Of a stretch of 14,467 bases of DNA, positions 7,645 through 14,467 are shown piece after piece. Under the pieces are notes generated by a model. The model did no database searches. It was given only the letters and a program-made list of their open reading frames with translations, and was not told the DNA's origin. The position numbers and the translations under genes are program-made. The first letter of the stretch is position 1, and each line of letters begins with the position of its first letter. Origin of the DNA: an uncultured Christensenellaceae bacterium (GTDB taxonomy: Bacteria > Bacillota > Clostridia > Christensenellales > Borkfalkiaceae); NCBI GenBank assembly GCA_910588685.1, contig CAJUPX010000029.1, positions 1 to 14,467 on the forward strand, given 5' to 3'.

Positions 7645-7852
7645 TAAGCAATTCAATTTGTTTACGGTTAAATTCTTCGTGTTCACGCAGCATACGCTTG
7701 AATACTTCGGGTTCAAGGTCAAGATAATATGCAATTATCGGTTGAGAATATCCGTTGTCATATATCCATTTTTTTAATTCACGCTTTTTTAATGAATATC
7801 CTCTCGGATATAAAAATTTCTCAATAAAATTCTGTATTTCATAGTTCGCCAT
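7637..7852 (-). CDS. Short element-encoded protein, probably 3'-truncated
   Basis: Protein of 71 residues beginning MANYEIQNFIEKFLYPRGYS, followed by KKRELKKWIYDNGYSQPIIAYYLDLEPEVF in pieces; helical and basic, with a helix-turn-helix feel (an SQPIIAYYLDL stretch) suggesting DNA binding. I recall it as a conserved small gene of Bacillota conjugative elements whose members continue past the point where this one stops; this memory is unverified. The start is well supported: AAAGGAG lies 6 nt before ATG 7852. The stop TAG at 7637 is read out of frame from helicase DNA, because helicase homology begins at 7644. So the natural 3' end appears to have been lost in a deletion that joined it to the giant gene. 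Confidence 0.7.
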   Translation of the reverse strand: MANYEIQNFIEKFLYPRGYSLKKRELKKWIYDNGYSQPIIAYYLDLEPEVFKRMLREHEEFNRKQIELLIR

Positions 7853-7940
7853 TTTCTACTCCTTTAAGGCTTAAAGACATAAACCCCTTCACTTTAAAGC
7901 CACAGGAAACGGCAAAAGTTGACGGTCTGATAAAAATTTT

Positions 7941-8393
7941 TTAATTTTTTTCTATGTATTTTTTTATTGCTGTATAAATTCGCTCCATTGCGTGAGATAT
8001 TGCGCTCTTTGATACGCCGTAATATGAAGCAACTTCATCTTGTGTTTTATCTTCAAAGTAAACTAAATGAAGCATCTCCTTTTGTCGTGGAGTAAGCTGT
8101 TGTATTGCTTCAAAAAGACTATTATCTTCTATATCCGAAAACGAAAACGGTAATTGCCTACCTTGCTTATCTTCGTAGTCAATGCCATTTTCCATATCGT
8201 CGTCTAATGATTGGTGTCGTCTGGTTTCCGTTCGCTCCAACCTGCTTGTCCTATATTCTTCAAGAAGATATTGACGTAGAAGTTCCTTATCCCCCGTTTG
8301 AAGAAGCATATCCGCCACCTTATCTTCCAAGTATACATAAGACATCTTTGGTTCTCCGTTTTTCAATATCACTTTGACTTTAAATTTTTTCAT
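7941..8393 (-). CDS. Sigma-70 family RNA polymerase sigma factor-like regulator (region 4)
   Basis: Protein of 150 residues. The C-terminal 60 residues are a sigma region 4: LFEAIQQLTPRQKEMLHLVY, then the helix-turn-helix TQDEVASYYGVSKSAISHAM (about 117-136) and a closing basic helix. Region 2 is not recognisable; the N-terminal 80 residues are charged and variable, as in the small sigma-like proteins of Tn916-type and related elements. It probably regulates transcription of element genes, either as a true sigma factor or as an activator; this is inference from family and position. ATG 8393 has a perfect GGAGG 5 nt upstream, but that site is buried in a predicted 15-bp hairpin, suggesting translational control. 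It is the first gene of the element reading leftward. Confidence 0.88.
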   Translation of the reverse strand: MKKFKVKVILKNGEPKMSYVYLEDKVADMLLQTGDKELLRQYLLEEYRTSRLERTETRRHQSLDDDMENGIDYEDKQGRQLPFSFSDIEDNSLFEAIQQLTPRQKEMLHLVYFEDKTQDEVASYYGVSKSAISHAMERIYTAIKKYIEKN

Positions 8394-8396
8394 AAA

Positions 8397-8441
8397 ATCC
8401 TCCGATTTCGATTTTTTAAATCGCTATCGGCGGATTTCGCC
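8397..8441 (-). promoter_or_regulatory. SD-sequestering hairpin with competing anti-sequestor, sigma gene leader
   Basis: On the minus strand, ATCC, CCGAT and CGATTT (8435 down to 8418) pair with AAATCG, ATCGG and GGAT (down to 8397). This gives 15 bp broken by a 1x1 and a 2x2 internal loop, with an AAA loop. The 3' arm contains the GGAGG ribosome site (8399-8403) of the sigma gene. An alternative stem, GGCG (8438-8441) with CGCC (8429-8432), uses bases of the 5' arm and would open the ribosome site. Pairing was found by eye; no energy was calculated. Confidence 0.65.
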
Positions 8442-8446
8442 TTATA

Positions 8447-8487
8447 GAAAATGCCCCGACAGCGTTGGTTAAACGTTATCAGGGCAT
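8447..8487 (-). terminator. Terminator-like hairpin in the sigma gene leader (proximal)
   Basis: Minus-strand ATGCCC (8482-8487) pairs with GGGCAT (8451-8456); inside, TGATA pairs with TGTCG (two G-T pairs) and CGTT with AACG around a TAACC loop, followed by TTTTC. The U tract is short, so it could be a weak terminator or an attenuator rather than a full stop. Confidence 0.6.
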
Positions 8488-8543
8488 AAAAAAAGTTCAG
8501 GCATTAGGAAAAAGCCCCTTTTAGGCTTAACCTCTGCCTGAAC
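8488..8543 (-). terminator. Intrinsic terminator/attenuator in the sigma gene leader (distal)
   Basis: Minus-strand GTTCAGGCA (8535-8543) pairs with TGCCTGAAC (8495-8503), with inner AGG/CCT and AAGCC/GGCTT stems around a TAAAAGG loop, and is followed immediately by seven Ts (8488-8494). A strong intrinsic terminator about 95 nt upstream of the sigma start codon. No gene lies just upstream for it to terminate, so it either attenuates transcription into the sigma gene or ends a small leader RNA. Confidence 0.8.
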
Positions 8544-8582
8544 TCTTACACGATAAACTTGCGGTTACAATTCTATTGCAGT

Positions 8583-8611
8583 ATTATATTAATTTGTTAT
8601 TGTACATTATA
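8583..8611 (-). promoter_or_regulatory. Candidate promoter for the sigma gene leader
   Basis: A perfect -10 TATAAT (8583-8588, minus strand) has TTATAA (8606-8611) 17 nt upstream, only 3/6 to the -35 consensus. A start here would give a leader of about 180 nt covering both terminator-like hairpins and the ribosome-site hairpin. The surrounding DNA is AT-rich, so the match could be chance. Confidence 0.35.
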
Positions 8612-8629
8612 ATTTTATCTTTGGTACAC

Positions 8630-8723
8630 GCACTCCCTATCCGGTCTTTCACGGGTTATGATTGCGCCGTTCCACAAGTCGCAACATTGCTTATTCACAT
8701 TATATAAAATTTATAACCGTGAA
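8630..8723. other. Long-range inverted repeat, possible structured RNA or recombination/operator site
   Basis: TTCACGGGTTAT (8648-8659) and ATAACCGTGAA (8713-8723) are inverted repeats, 11 bp with one bulged base. They enclose a second inverted pair, TTGCG (8680-8684 region) with CGCAA. The flank 8630-8648 is more GC-rich than its surroundings. On the plus strand the outer stem is followed by TTTTTAATTTTTTT, so it could end a plus-strand transcript. It matches no riboswitch, tRNA or oriT that I can recognise. It sits at the junction between element and chromosomal genes. Confidence 0.45.
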
Positions 8724-8764
8724 TTTTTAATTTTTTTGTCGTAAAACATAGAAAAATGACAAAA

Positions 8765-8789
8765 GAGAAGTCCCTATAAGGAACTTCTC
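8765..8789 (-). terminator. Terminator at the end of the zinc-ribbon gene
   Basis: Minus-strand GAGAAGTTCC and GGGACTTCTC form a stem of about 9 bp around a short TTATA loop, followed by TTTTGTCATTTTT. The stem overlaps the stop codon of the zinc-ribbon gene. It would close the sugar operon transcript before the mobile element begins. Confidence 0.75.
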
Positions 8790-8982
8790 AATTTTCTTCT
8801 TTCTGTTTACTTACAAGCACAATGGATACGCTTCCGTTTTTCACATTTATTATGTACCGACTATTACATTTACAACATTTCATTAAGCAATCATCTACTG
8901 CGACAACTTGCATCAATTCTTTATCGCATCTTGGACAACGAATATGTGATTTCTTTGCTTCGGTATTTTGGAATTTTTCCAT
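8788..8982 (-). CDS. Small zinc-ribbon protein (Com-like)
   Basis: Protein of 64 residues with two knuckles, C16-P-R-C19 and C36-C-K-C39, spaced as in a one-domain zinc ribbon. The tail is a short beta stretch (RYIINVKNGSVSIVL) and a charged end. It resembles the small Com-type zinc-ribbon proteins, some of which bind nucleic acid in phages; the resemblance is in cysteine layout only. ATG 8982 is preceded by AAAGGCGG at 5 nt. It begins 80 nt after the end of malQ on the same strand with no terminator in between, so it may be read from the sugar operon, or be the last trace of the neighbouring element. Confidence 0.7.
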   Translation of the reverse strand: MEKFQNTEAKKSHIRCPRCDKELMQVVAVDDCLMKCCKCNSRYIINVKNGSVSIVLVSKQKEEN

Positions 8983-9062
8983 TATTGCCGCCTTTTACTA
9001 ATTAGCGTAAAAAAATATACTCTATTCCACCTCCGATTAAAGTAAATTTAGTATTAAACTTA

Positions 9063-10493
9063 TTAGTATTTTTCTCTATTATTTCCATTTGGATTTTTGA
9101 AACTTTTTATTTTTCTACTGTATTTAGCATAATCTTCCGATAACACCCAACACCAATTATTGCCGAGTGTTGACGGTGTATTAATTCTGCTATCTTTATC
9201 TAAATGTAAATAATCTTGAATCGGTATAATAACCGTATCGGCGTTACTTTGGAAAAGACTTCTGATAAGCGCATCACAGTCATTTTCCAACAACTTTTTA
9301 TTAACGCACTTTCTAAAAAATCTTTTGTCTTTCTTTGTTATACTTTTTAGCCACTCTATTGTTGTCGGGTTATCGTGAGTACCTGTGTAGGCAACACAGT
9401 TATTTATATAGTTTTTCGGGTTGTAAATACTATTACTTTCATAAAATCCGAATTGCGCTATCTTCATACCCGGAAAACCCGTTTCATTGAGTAAATCTGT
9501 TACGCTCTCATCAAGAAAACCTAAATCTTCCGCAATAATTTTTGCATTAGGAAAATGCTCTTTTATTGTACGAAACAGCTCTTTTCCCGGCGCTTCAAAC
9601 CATTTGCCGTTACGGGCAGTTTCCTCTCCGTAAGGAATACTGTAATATCCGGCAAATCCCCTAAAATGGTCTATACGGACAATATTATAGAGTTCAAATG
9701 CCGCATTAAATCGTTTAATCCACCAAGCAAATTTTTCTTCCTGCATCAACGCCCAATTATACAAAGGATTTCCCCAAAGCTGTCCGTCATCACAATACTC
9801 ATCGGGCGGTACTCCTGCTACTGACGTAGGATTACCACATTTATCAAGTTGAAAATACTTATGATTATTAAATACATCTGCGCTATCGTATGCGACATAA
9901 ATAGGCAAATCGCCTATTATTTCTACGCCCTTATTGTTAGCATAACATTTTAGCTCTTTCCATTGCTTAAAGAATTCATATTGCAGAAAACACCAAAAGC
10001 TAACTTCCTCTTGTCTTTTTTCAAATTCAGTCCACTCGTTCCAAGCCTTACCGTCATTTAATAACTTATGGCTCATAAACTCTGAATACTGTGTCAACCA
10101 TTCTGAGTTATTATCCAAAAAACAATAATAGCTTTTATCTTTTATAAACCGAGAAAAGGCTTTACGCAATACCGAATAACGCTTTTTGTATAAGGCATCG
10201 TAATTAATTGTACTACTACTATTTGTTATTTGTTCCGTACATTCTTCGTCCGTTAAAAGCCCGTCTGACTTTAAAATATCAAGGTCGATAAAATACGGAT
10301 TTCCTGCAAATGCGGACGGAGATTGATATGGAGAATCGCCGTAAGTTGTAGGATTAAGCGGAAGTACTTGCCAATAGTTTTGATTTGCTTCAACAAGAAA
10401 GTCCACAAATCTATATGCTTCCTTTCCGAAACTTCCAATGCCATATTTACTCGGCAAAGAGAAAACAGGCATCAATATCCCACATTTTTTCAT
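9063..10493 (-). CDS. malQ: 4-alpha-glucanotransferase (GH77, amylomaltase)
   Basis: Protein of 476 residues from the preferred ATG. It transfers alpha-1,4-glucan segments between maltodextrins, releasing glucose and building longer chains for the phosphorylase; cytoplasmic. Family motifs, numbered from TTG 10508: GILMPVFSLPSKYGIGSFG near the start, WQVLPLNPT, YGDSPYQSPSAFAGNPYFID, the nucleophile in IDHFRGF (D280), the acid/base in IIAEDLG (E327) and GTHDNPTT (D379). All three catalytic acids are present and the length fits the short bacterial form. The frame is open to a TTG at 10508, but ATG 10493 overlaps the TGA of the phosphorylase gene (ATGA, 10490-10493), the usual sign of coupled translation, so it is chosen. 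Confidence 0.95.
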   Translation of the reverse strand: MKKCGILMPVFSLPSKYGIGSFGKEAYRFVDFLVEANQNYWQVLPLNPTTYGDSPYQSPSAFAGNPYFIDLDILKSDGLLTDEECTEQITNSSSTINYDALYKKRYSVLRKAFSRFIKDKSYYCFLDNNSEWLTQYSEFMSHKLLNDGKAWNEWTEFEKRQEEVSFWCFLQYEFFKQWKELKCYANNKGVEIIGDLPIYVAYDSADVFNNHKYFQLDKCGNPTSVAGVPPDEYCDDGQLWGNPLYNWALMQEEKFAWWIKRFNAAFELYNIVRIDHFRGFAGYYSIPYGEETARNGKWFEAPGKELFRTIKEHFPNAKIIAEDLGFLDESVTDLLNETGFPGMKIAQFGFYESNSIYNPKNYINNCVAYTGTHDNPTTIEWLKSITKKDKRFFRKCVNKKLLENDCDALIRSLFQSNADTVIIPIQDYLHLDKDSRINTPSTLGNNWCWVLSEDYAKYSRKIKSFKNPNGNNREKY

Positions 10494-12745
10494 ATCATTA
10501 TTTCCCAAATATTTTTAGCATACTCTTTTATTGTTCTGTCAGATGAGAAATACGCCGAATTTGCGGTATTATTAAGTTGCTTTAATGCAAAGTCATTTTT
10601 ATTTTTGTAATCAGAATTGATTTTAAGAAGCGCATCAACATAACTCTGTAAATCGTGCAATACAAAATATTGGTCAGGCTTATGCCAACTTGCTCCGATA
10701 GTTAATGAGTCGTACAAATCTTTAAAGTAACCTGTATTACCGTCATTAAACGTGCCGTCAATTAGTGTGGACATAGCAAAATTATGTAAATCGCTATTCT
10801 TTATAATTTCGGTGGGATTATATCCGTCTTTTTTAAGCCTTTCGATTTCGTCTACTTCTGCGCCGAATATATAGTTATTTTCTTTACCTGCAAGTTCCAC
10901 AATTTCTATGTTTGCGCCGTCCATTGTGCCGCAAGTAACCGCACCGTTCATCATAAACTTCATATTACCCGTTCCGCTTGCTTCAAGTCCGGCAGTTGAT
11001 ACCTGCAAAGAAACATCAGTACCTGCAACGATTTTTTCCGCATATGAAACATTATAATTTTGAACAAATACGACTTTCAGCAAACGATTAGTCTGCTCGT
11101 CTGAATTAATTTTATCTGCTATCTCGTTAATAAACTTTATTATTGCTTTTGCTCTTTTATAGCTCGGTGCGCTCTTTGCTCCGAATATGAATACAGAAGG
11201 TTGAAACTCCTTTATTGTACCGTTCTTTAAACTTTTATAAATTTCAAGTATTGCAAGTGCTGTCATAAGCTGTCGCTTATACTCGTGCAACCTTTTTACC
11301 TGTGAATAGACAATAAAATTTTCGGTTATATCTACACCTTCGTGAATTTTGATATATTCAAAAAGTTGTCTTTTCTTTTCAGCTTTAACTTTAATAAAAT
11401 CAGGAATTATGTTGTTGACTTTACTTTCAAGCTGACCTAATAGCTGTATATCATTACGCCAATCTTGTCCTATCGAATTATCGATAAGCTCTGACAATTC
11501 ACGGTTACAAAGCATTAACCATCTGCGTTGTGTTATACCGTTTGTTTTATTTTGGAACTTTTCGGGATAATATTTAAACGCTGTTTTGAACAGGTTACTT
11601 TTTAAAATATCCGTATGTAATTTAGCAACACCGTTTACTTTGTTACCGACAAATAACGCAAGATTAGCCATTGAAAATTTATCGGCAGAATAAATTGCCA
11701 TATCAGACGCTTCTTCCGGCGAACACTTCAACCTTGCAAACTCATCTTTTTGCTTTACATATACTTTCATTAAAATAGAATATATTTCGGGCAAAATTTT
11801 CTTTATCTGTAAAGATTGCCAACACTCTAATGCCTCAGGCAATATTGTGTGGTTTGTGTATGAAAATGTCTTTTTCGCAACTTCAAGCGCATCTGACAAA
11901 CAAACTCTATGCTCTGTCGTAAGCAGTCTTATAAATTCCGCAATAGCAAGTATAGGGTGCGTATCATTCAACTGTATTGAGTTAAATTCGGAAAAATTAT
12001 CAAATCGTCTGCCGTGCTTTTTAATATGCTTATCGACAAGCTCTCCGATAGCCGCCGCAGAGAAGAAATATTCTTGGCGAAGCCTTAACAATTTACCTTC
12101 TTCGGTATCGTCTGCCGGATAAAGATATTCGCTGATTTTTTGCGCTTCTTCGTTCCCTTCGGCTTGAAATAATCTCAAATTATTTACACGTTTACCGAAT
12201 ACGGGCATATCATAAGGCACAGCCCAAACCGACATATCGGCAAATTTTATTAAGCGTTTTTCGTTTTCCCGTCTGATAGACCACGGGTCGCCAAACTTTT
12301 GCCAATCATCAGGCAACTCAACTTGAAAGCCGTTTTTAATAGCTTGTTTGAATAATCCGTATTTATAACGGATTCCGTACCCTTGCAGGGGCAAGCCTAA
12401 ACCTGCCGCAGAATCAAGGAAACAAGCAGCAAGCCTACCTAAACCGCCATTACCGAGAGCGGCATCCTCTATTTCCTCGAATACGTTTATATCTATTCCT
12501 TTTTGTGCAAGAATTTCTTTTGCCTCTTCAAGAACTCCAAGCTCCATAAGGTTGTTATAAAAGCTACGCCCTATAAGAAATTCCATTGAAAGATAGTAAG
12601 CATTTTTTGTTGCGGGCTTCTGCGTTGCTTTTAGCCCACACTTCATTGCAAGACAGGAGATTTCGTTGTATAAAGTTTGTACATCTTTATTTTTTACTTC
12701 AAGCCTTGTCAAATCCTGTAAAAATAAAGTTTTATCCATTTGCAT
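10490..12745 (-). CDS. glgP: Glycogen/maltodextrin phosphorylase (GT35)
   Basis: Protein of 751 residues, normal length for short bacterial phosphorylases. It cleaves alpha-1,4-glucan with phosphate to give glucose 1-phosphate, using pyridoxal phosphate. Landmarks: YYLSMEFLIGRS at about 50-61, DAALGNGGLGRLAACFLDS at 94-112, NDTHP at 260-264, TNHTILPEALE at 297-307, QVKRLHEYKRQ at 482-492, and EASGTGNMKFMMNG ending at 601 with the cofactor lysine K596. No key element is missing. ATG 12745 is only 3-4 nt after AAGGA; the ATG two codons in (12739) is better spaced and may be the true start. It follows the transporter ATPase gene by 11 nt and overlaps malQ by 4 nt, so the three form one operon. 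Whether glycogen or imported maltodextrin is the main substrate cannot be told. Confidence 0.95.
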   Translation of the reverse strand: MQMDKTLFLQDLTRLEVKNKDVQTLYNEISCLAMKCGLKATQKPATKNAYYLSMEFLIGRSFYNNLMELGVLEEAKEILAQKGIDINVFEEIEDAALGNGGLGRLAACFLDSAAGLGLPLQGYGIRYKYGLFKQAIKNGFQVELPDDWQKFGDPWSIRRENEKRLIKFADMSVWAVPYDMPVFGKRVNNLRLFQAEGNEEAQKISEYLYPADDTEEGKLLRLRQEYFFSAAAIGELVDKHIKKHGRRFDNFSEFNSIQLNDTHPILAIAEFIRLLTTEHRVCLSDALEVAKKTFSYTNHTILPEALECWQSLQIKKILPEIYSILMKVYVKQKDEFARLKCSPEEASDMAIYSADKFSMANLALFVGNKVNGVAKLHTDILKSNLFKTAFKYYPEKFQNKTNGITQRRWLMLCNRELSELIDNSIGQDWRNDIQLLGQLESKVNNIIPDFIKVKAEKKRQLFEYIKIHEGVDITENFIVYSQVKRLHEYKRQLMTALAILEIYKSLKNGTIKEFQPSVFIFGAKSAPSYKRAKAIIKFINEIADKINSDEQTNRLLKVVFVQNYNVSYAEKIVAGTDVSLQVSTAGLEASGTGNMKFMMNGAVTCGTMDGANIEIVELAGKENNYIFGAEVDEIERLKKDGYNPTEIIKNSDLHNFAMSTLIDGTFNDGNTGYFKDLYDSLTIGASWHKPDQYFVLHDLQSYVDALLKINSDYKNKNDFALKQLNNTANSAYFSSDRTIKEYAKNIWEIMI

Positions 12746-12756
12746 TATCCTTGTAA

Positions 12757-14467
12757 CTAAACTATTCTTATTTGTCTTTCACTCTCAATTACGCTAACTT
12801 TGTTTACCTCAGGTACAAGATAAATTTTACCGCTCATAACTTTATCGCATTTTACATAAAGTATTTCTTCTCCGACAGCGCATTTCAAAAATTTTTCAGC
12901 GCCGTAATCGAGCGTTTTTAAAACCTGCGCTTCAATACCGCTCTCCGAAACGGTAAAATCATAAGGTGTCCATTCGTATCTGTATGTAGAATTGTAAACC
13001 TTTCTACCCGTTGTCGCCGCAAACATTTTACTGTAAATCTGTTCGGGTGCTTCAAACTTTGTTCCGTTGATAACCAAATAATAATGCGGTGTTTTAACCT
13101 TTTTGTCTTTACCTTTTACGTTTATTGTTTCAGGTAACTTTTCCATAACGAAAGTACCGTTTAATCCGTTCGTTAGCGGCATAGGCGAAATTCCTACACT
13201 ACCGACATTGATAATAAGTTTCTTAAAATCAAGCCCTATACCTATTTCGCCTTTTTCAAGAACGTTATCGGATAACGCATATATTCTGCTACCGTTTATA
13301 TCCAAAGAAACAAGATTTTGACCGTTTATATTCTCGTTATCAATAACCTTTGCCTTTATGTCGCCGTCAAACTTAATCGCAGAAACCGAAATCAATAATT
13401 CGCCGCTTCCGTTCTCACATACGGCTGATTCGGGCAAATCTACGCTGTTACCGAGAAATTTAAGTTTCCCGTTTTCAACGTTACAGTCAAGGTAGTTATA
13501 TTCGGGAATACGGGGCATAATACTTTCTTCGGTTTCAATATCAAACAAATGAATTGAATCGATATTTAATGCCGCTTCACATACCGTATCAGGCTTATAC
13601 TCTTTAAATCCTGCCGATTTAATAATAACTCTCGTATTTGTTTCCGCAAACCCGTCGCCGTCCATATTTATATCGCCGTACACAAGGGTCTCCGTTCCCA
13701 ATTCTTCCGAGTGAGATATTCTTACCTTAATCTTTGCTTCGCTTGCCCGAACTTTATCTTCTTCAAGCGAAATATCTTCCGCACGGAAACCTATATACAC
13801 GGTCTTTGTTCCGTCCAAATACTGCGGAGTAGTTTTCATAAGCATCGAATACGGGACGGTTATTTTGGCTTCCGACCACTTGAATTCTATATGCACTTTA
13901 TCGCCGTCTTTTTTGAGCGTTCCCTGAAAAAAGTTCATTTGGGGCGTTCCTATGAAACCGGCAACAAATTTATTTGACGGATATTTATAAAGATTTTTAG
14001 GTGTATCTATCTGCTTTACAAAGCCGTCTTTCATAACTACTATTCTCGTTCCCATAGTCATAGCTTCAACTTGGTCGTGAGTAACGTAAATAAATGTTGT
14101 GTTCAGTTTTTTATGAAGTTTAATTATTTCGCTTCTCATCTGAGTACGAAGTTTCGCATCAAGGTTTGAAAGCGGCTCGTCTAAAAGCATTACTTTCGGT
14201 TCTCTAACGATAGCTCTGCCGAGCGCAACACGTTGTCTTTGTCCTCCCGACATCTCTTTGGGTTTTCTTTTAAGATATTCCGTAATCCCGAGCGTTTCTG
14301 CCGCTTCCGTTACACGCTTATCTATTTCCTCTTTCGGAACTTTACGGGTACGAAGTCCAAACGCTATATTTTCATAAATAGTCATATGCGGATAAAGAGC
14401 ATAGTTCTGGAATACCATTGCTATATCCCTGTCCTTCGGTTCCATACCGTTTACGACAACATCTCCG
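12757..14467 (-). CDS. Carbohydrate ABC importer ATPase (MsmK/UgpC type), 5' end outside window, extended C-terminus
   Basis: At least 569 residues; the frame runs off the right edge (GDVVVNG precedes MEPKDRD), so the Walker A loop is outside the window and ATG 14445 is not the start. Numbered from that Met: Q-loop VFQNYALYPHMT (11-22), signature MSGGQRQRVALGRA (65-78), Walker B VMLLDEPLSNLDAKLR (85-100), H-loop THDQVEAM (H123), then a TOBE/OB regulatory region to about 305. This is the shared ATPase type that energises maltodextrin and other oligosaccharide importers, in line with glgP and malQ 11 nt downstream. Unusually, about 255 residues follow the normal end of the family, including further beta-rich segments, one of them TOBE-like at about 518-562. 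Confidence 0.93.
   Translation of the reverse strand, partial: GDVVVNGMEPKDRDIAMVFQNYALYPHMTIYENIAFGLRTRKVPKEEIDKRVTEAAETLGITEYLKRKPKEMSGGQRQRVALGRAIVREPKVMLLDEPLSNLDAKLRTQMRSEIIKLHKKLNTTFIYVTHDQVEAMTMGTRIVVMKDGFVKQIDTPKNLYKYPSNKFVAGFIGTPQMNFFQGTLKKDGDKVHIEFKWSEAKITVPYSMLMKTTPQYLDGTKTVYIGFRAEDISLEEDKVRASEAKIKVRISHSEELGTETLVYGDINMDGDGFAETNTRVIIKSAGFKEYKPDTVCEAALNIDSIHLFDIETEESIMPRIPEYNYLDCNVENGKLKFLGNSVDLPESAVCENGSGELLISVSAIKFDGDIKAKVIDNENINGQNLVSLDINGSRIYALSDNVLEKGEIGIGLDFKKLIINVGSVGISPMPLTNGLNGTFVMEKLPETINVKGKDKKVKTPHYYLVINGTKFEAPEQIYSKMFAATTGRKVYNSTYRYEWTPYDFTVSESGIEAQVLKTLDYGAEKFLKCAVGEEILYVKCDKVMSGKIYLVPEVNKVSVIESERQIRIV

Noticed and set aside
7645..7734. N-terminal 30 codons of the long frame from TTG 7734
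   Set aside because: No ribosome site, and the DNA is the coding sequence of the 71-residue gene read in another frame; it adds no helicase homology.
8394..8787. tRNA gene or CRISPR array in the gene-free stretch
   Set aside because: No cloverleaf with a T-arm motif and no regularly spaced direct repeats were found; only the hairpins described.
9020..9040. Minus-strand GGAGGT between malQ and the zinc-ribbon gene as the ribosome site of a tiny gene
   Set aside because: No ATG, GTG or TTG follows at a workable distance with more than a few codons before a stop.
10494..10508. TTG 10508 as the malQ start
   Set aside because: ATG 10493 overlaps the phosphorylase stop as ATGA, and family homology starts at KKCGILMPVF, so the extra five codons are unnecessary.
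14443..14445. ATG 14445 as the start of the ABC ATPase
   Set aside because: The frame continues upstream to the window edge with family-like residues, and the Walker A region must still precede it.

Overview
The window is low-GC DNA with strong Shine-Dalgarno (SD) sequences, overlapping operon genes and protein families typical of Bacillota, most likely an anaerobic Clostridia-type bacterium. That placement is inference from families and style, not from a marker gene. The window has two parts.

The left part (1 to about 8,790) is a fragment of an integrative/conjugative-type element. Reading along the minus strand from the right it holds: a long untranslated leader; a small sigma-70-like regulator (7941-8393); a short gene that stops abruptly (7637-7852); the C-terminal portion of a giant polyvalent protein (2479-about 7644) with a Snf2-type helicase C lobe, a YodL-like domain, DUF3849, a tandem triplicated module and a primase-polymerase domain; a 52-codon gene (1242-1400); and an ArdC-type antirestriction protein with an HEIGH metalloprotease site (44-1267). 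Homology to the helicase begins exactly where the short gene ends, so an internal deletion appears to have removed the helicase ATPase half. No integrase, relaxase or transfer gene lies in the window.

Between the giant gene and the 52-codon gene, on the opposite strand, is a self-contained cassette (1428-2480): a near-consensus promoter, a DUF3791 protein, a DUF3990 protein with ADP-ribosyltransferase-like motifs, a third small acidic protein, and a perfect 11-bp-stem terminator. The three genes overlap and look translationally coupled. This is the best candidate for a compact toxin/antitoxin-like or defence module carried as cargo.

The right part (about 8,790-14,467) is chromosomal carbohydrate metabolism, all on the minus strand: the ATPase of a sugar ABC importer (partial, continues past the window, with an unusually long C-terminus), glycogen/maltodextrin phosphorylase, 4-alpha-glucanotransferase, and a small zinc-ribbon protein. 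The 11-nt gap between the first two and the 4-nt ATGA overlap between the next two indicate one operon for maltodextrin or glycogen use: imported or stored glucans are rearranged by MalQ and phosphorolysed by GlgP to glucose 1-phosphate.

The gene-free stretch 8394-8787 is not empty. It contains a long-range inverted repeat, two terminator-like hairpins and a hairpin that sequesters the sigma gene's SD, with a competing alternative hairpin.
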